NCBI RefSeq assembly: GCF_005217615.1
Contig: NZ_SZNK01000001.1
Coordinates: 1,755,501-1,819,500 of the forward strand
Source: Brevibacillus antibioticus
GTDB lineage: Bacteria > Bacillota > Bacilli > Brevibacillales > Brevibacillaceae
Length of the DNA: 64,000 nucleotides
Reading direction: 5' to 3'
Within the stretch, counting starts at the first letter, position 1, and the number at the start of each line of letters is the position of its first letter. The notes beneath the pieces are model-generated. The model ran no database searches. It was not told where the DNA came from and saw nothing but the letters and a program-made list of their open reading frames with translations. The translations under genes and the position numbers were made by a program. Positions 63,589 through 64,000 of the stretch are shown in pieces.

Positions 63589-64000
63589 TTATTCAATAAT
63601 ACCTTTTCCATTTCTATAGAGTAGAAAACGATTGATATCTTCCTCAACTATACGTAGAGAACCTCTCCAGAAATCCATTGACTCGACATCTATGTCTAAC
63701 TTCTTTGCCAATGTTCTAATACTCATTTGTCCACTCACAGAAAGAAACTGATCATACAATTTGACAAACGCAGATTTATTCTCAATGTATTTCTCATAAA
63801 GCACTTTTGAAAACAATAAGCCAAAGGTATACGGAAAATTATAAAAATTATTATCAGCATAATAGTATTGAGCTTTACATACCCACATATATGGATGTAG
63901 AAAATCAGGATCCAGGCTAGTGCCGTATGAGTCGATTTGGCTTTTCTTCATCATGTTTTTCAGATCAATCGGGGATAAAACTTTGTTTCTTCTTCTCTTA
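63589..64000 (-). CDS. M3-family oligoendopeptidase (PepF-like), C-terminal part
   Basis: The frame stays open to the window edge, so the start lies beyond position 64000. The visible about 137 residues match the end of oligoendopeptidase F: DPDFLHPYMWVCKAQYYYAD, NFYNFPYTFGLLFSKVLYEKY and FWRGSLRIVEEDINRFL. The zinc motif HExxH lies further upstream and is not seen. It is a cytoplasmic peptidase of short peptides. Confidence 0.85.
   Translation of the reverse strand, partial: KRRRNKVLSPIDLKNMMKKSQIDSYGTSLDPDFLHPYMWVCKAQYYYADNNFYNFPYTFGLLFSKVLYEKYIENKSAFVKLYDQFLSVSGQMSIRTLAKKLDIDVESMDFWRGSLRIVEEDINRFLLYRNGKGIIE

Overview
The window looks like a chromosomal segment of an aerobic, endospore-forming member of the Paenibacillaceae, most likely Brevibacillus or a close relative. 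The evidence is two alpha/beta-type small acid-soluble spore protein genes, strong Bacillus-type ribosome binding sites, many simple hairpin-plus-T-run terminators, and a set of typical Firmicute housekeeping genes (peptide deformylase, homoserine dehydrogenase, deoD, cold shock protein, small alarmone synthetase, DD-carboxypeptidase). The genus is an inference from overall gene style, not from a marker gene. No rRNA, tRNA or CRISPR array was seen.

Positions 1-45490 are ordinary chromosome. They start with an acyltransferase tail, an EamA exporter, an aminotransferase, def and hom. A c-di-AMP riboswitch follows, in front of a secreted CAP-domain protein. Next come a rhodanese, a cold shock gene, comB, a catalase pseudogene, a TetR regulator and a secreted RCC1-repeat protein. 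A BlaI/BlaR1-like pair has textbook operators. A Gre-like factor has a coupled leader peptide. Then come a spore protein gene, an EAL phosphodiesterase, a superoxide dismutase with a SufR-like regulator, and two spore-surface-like proteins. An MFS exporter, a MerR regulator and an SDR enzyme follow. A block of poorly known genes (23477-30585) holds WD40-like, DUF4261, WG-like and large unknown proteins. The rest includes two membrane transporters, a RavA/ViaA-like ATPase and VWA pair, a 5'-3' exonuclease, an M23 peptidase, a RelA/SpoT synthetase, a D-Ala-D-Ala carboxypeptidase, two overlapping paralogous glycosyltransferases, deoD and a DUF4241 gene.

Positions 46084-62236 form an apparently complete Tn7-like transposon of about 16.15 kb. 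It has 26-bp terminal inverted repeats beginning TGT and ending ACA, and four TnsB-type binding repeats at each end. At the right end is a tnsA-tnsB-tnsC-tniQ operon. The cargo is an arsR-arsB-arsC-arsI operon with a thioredoxin reductase remnant, an unknown protein, a PIN-like protein, an IS110 remnant, a RES-domain protein carrying a 28-residue tandem repeat, an unknown small protein and a CoiA-like nuclease. The cargo from 46.6 to 53.5 kb is visibly more AT-rich than the flanking chromosome.

Directly beyond the right end lies a XerC/D-like tyrosine recombinase (62392-63306), followed by the C-terminal part of an M3-family oligoendopeptidase running off the window. A 12-6-12 bp inverted-arm site of the kind used by tyrosine recombinases sits 70 bp after the recombinase gene. 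A second copy with near-identical arms but a different 6-bp centre lies about 290 bp inside the transposon's left end. This pairing, the RES repeat protein and the overall arrangement are the most unusual things in the window.
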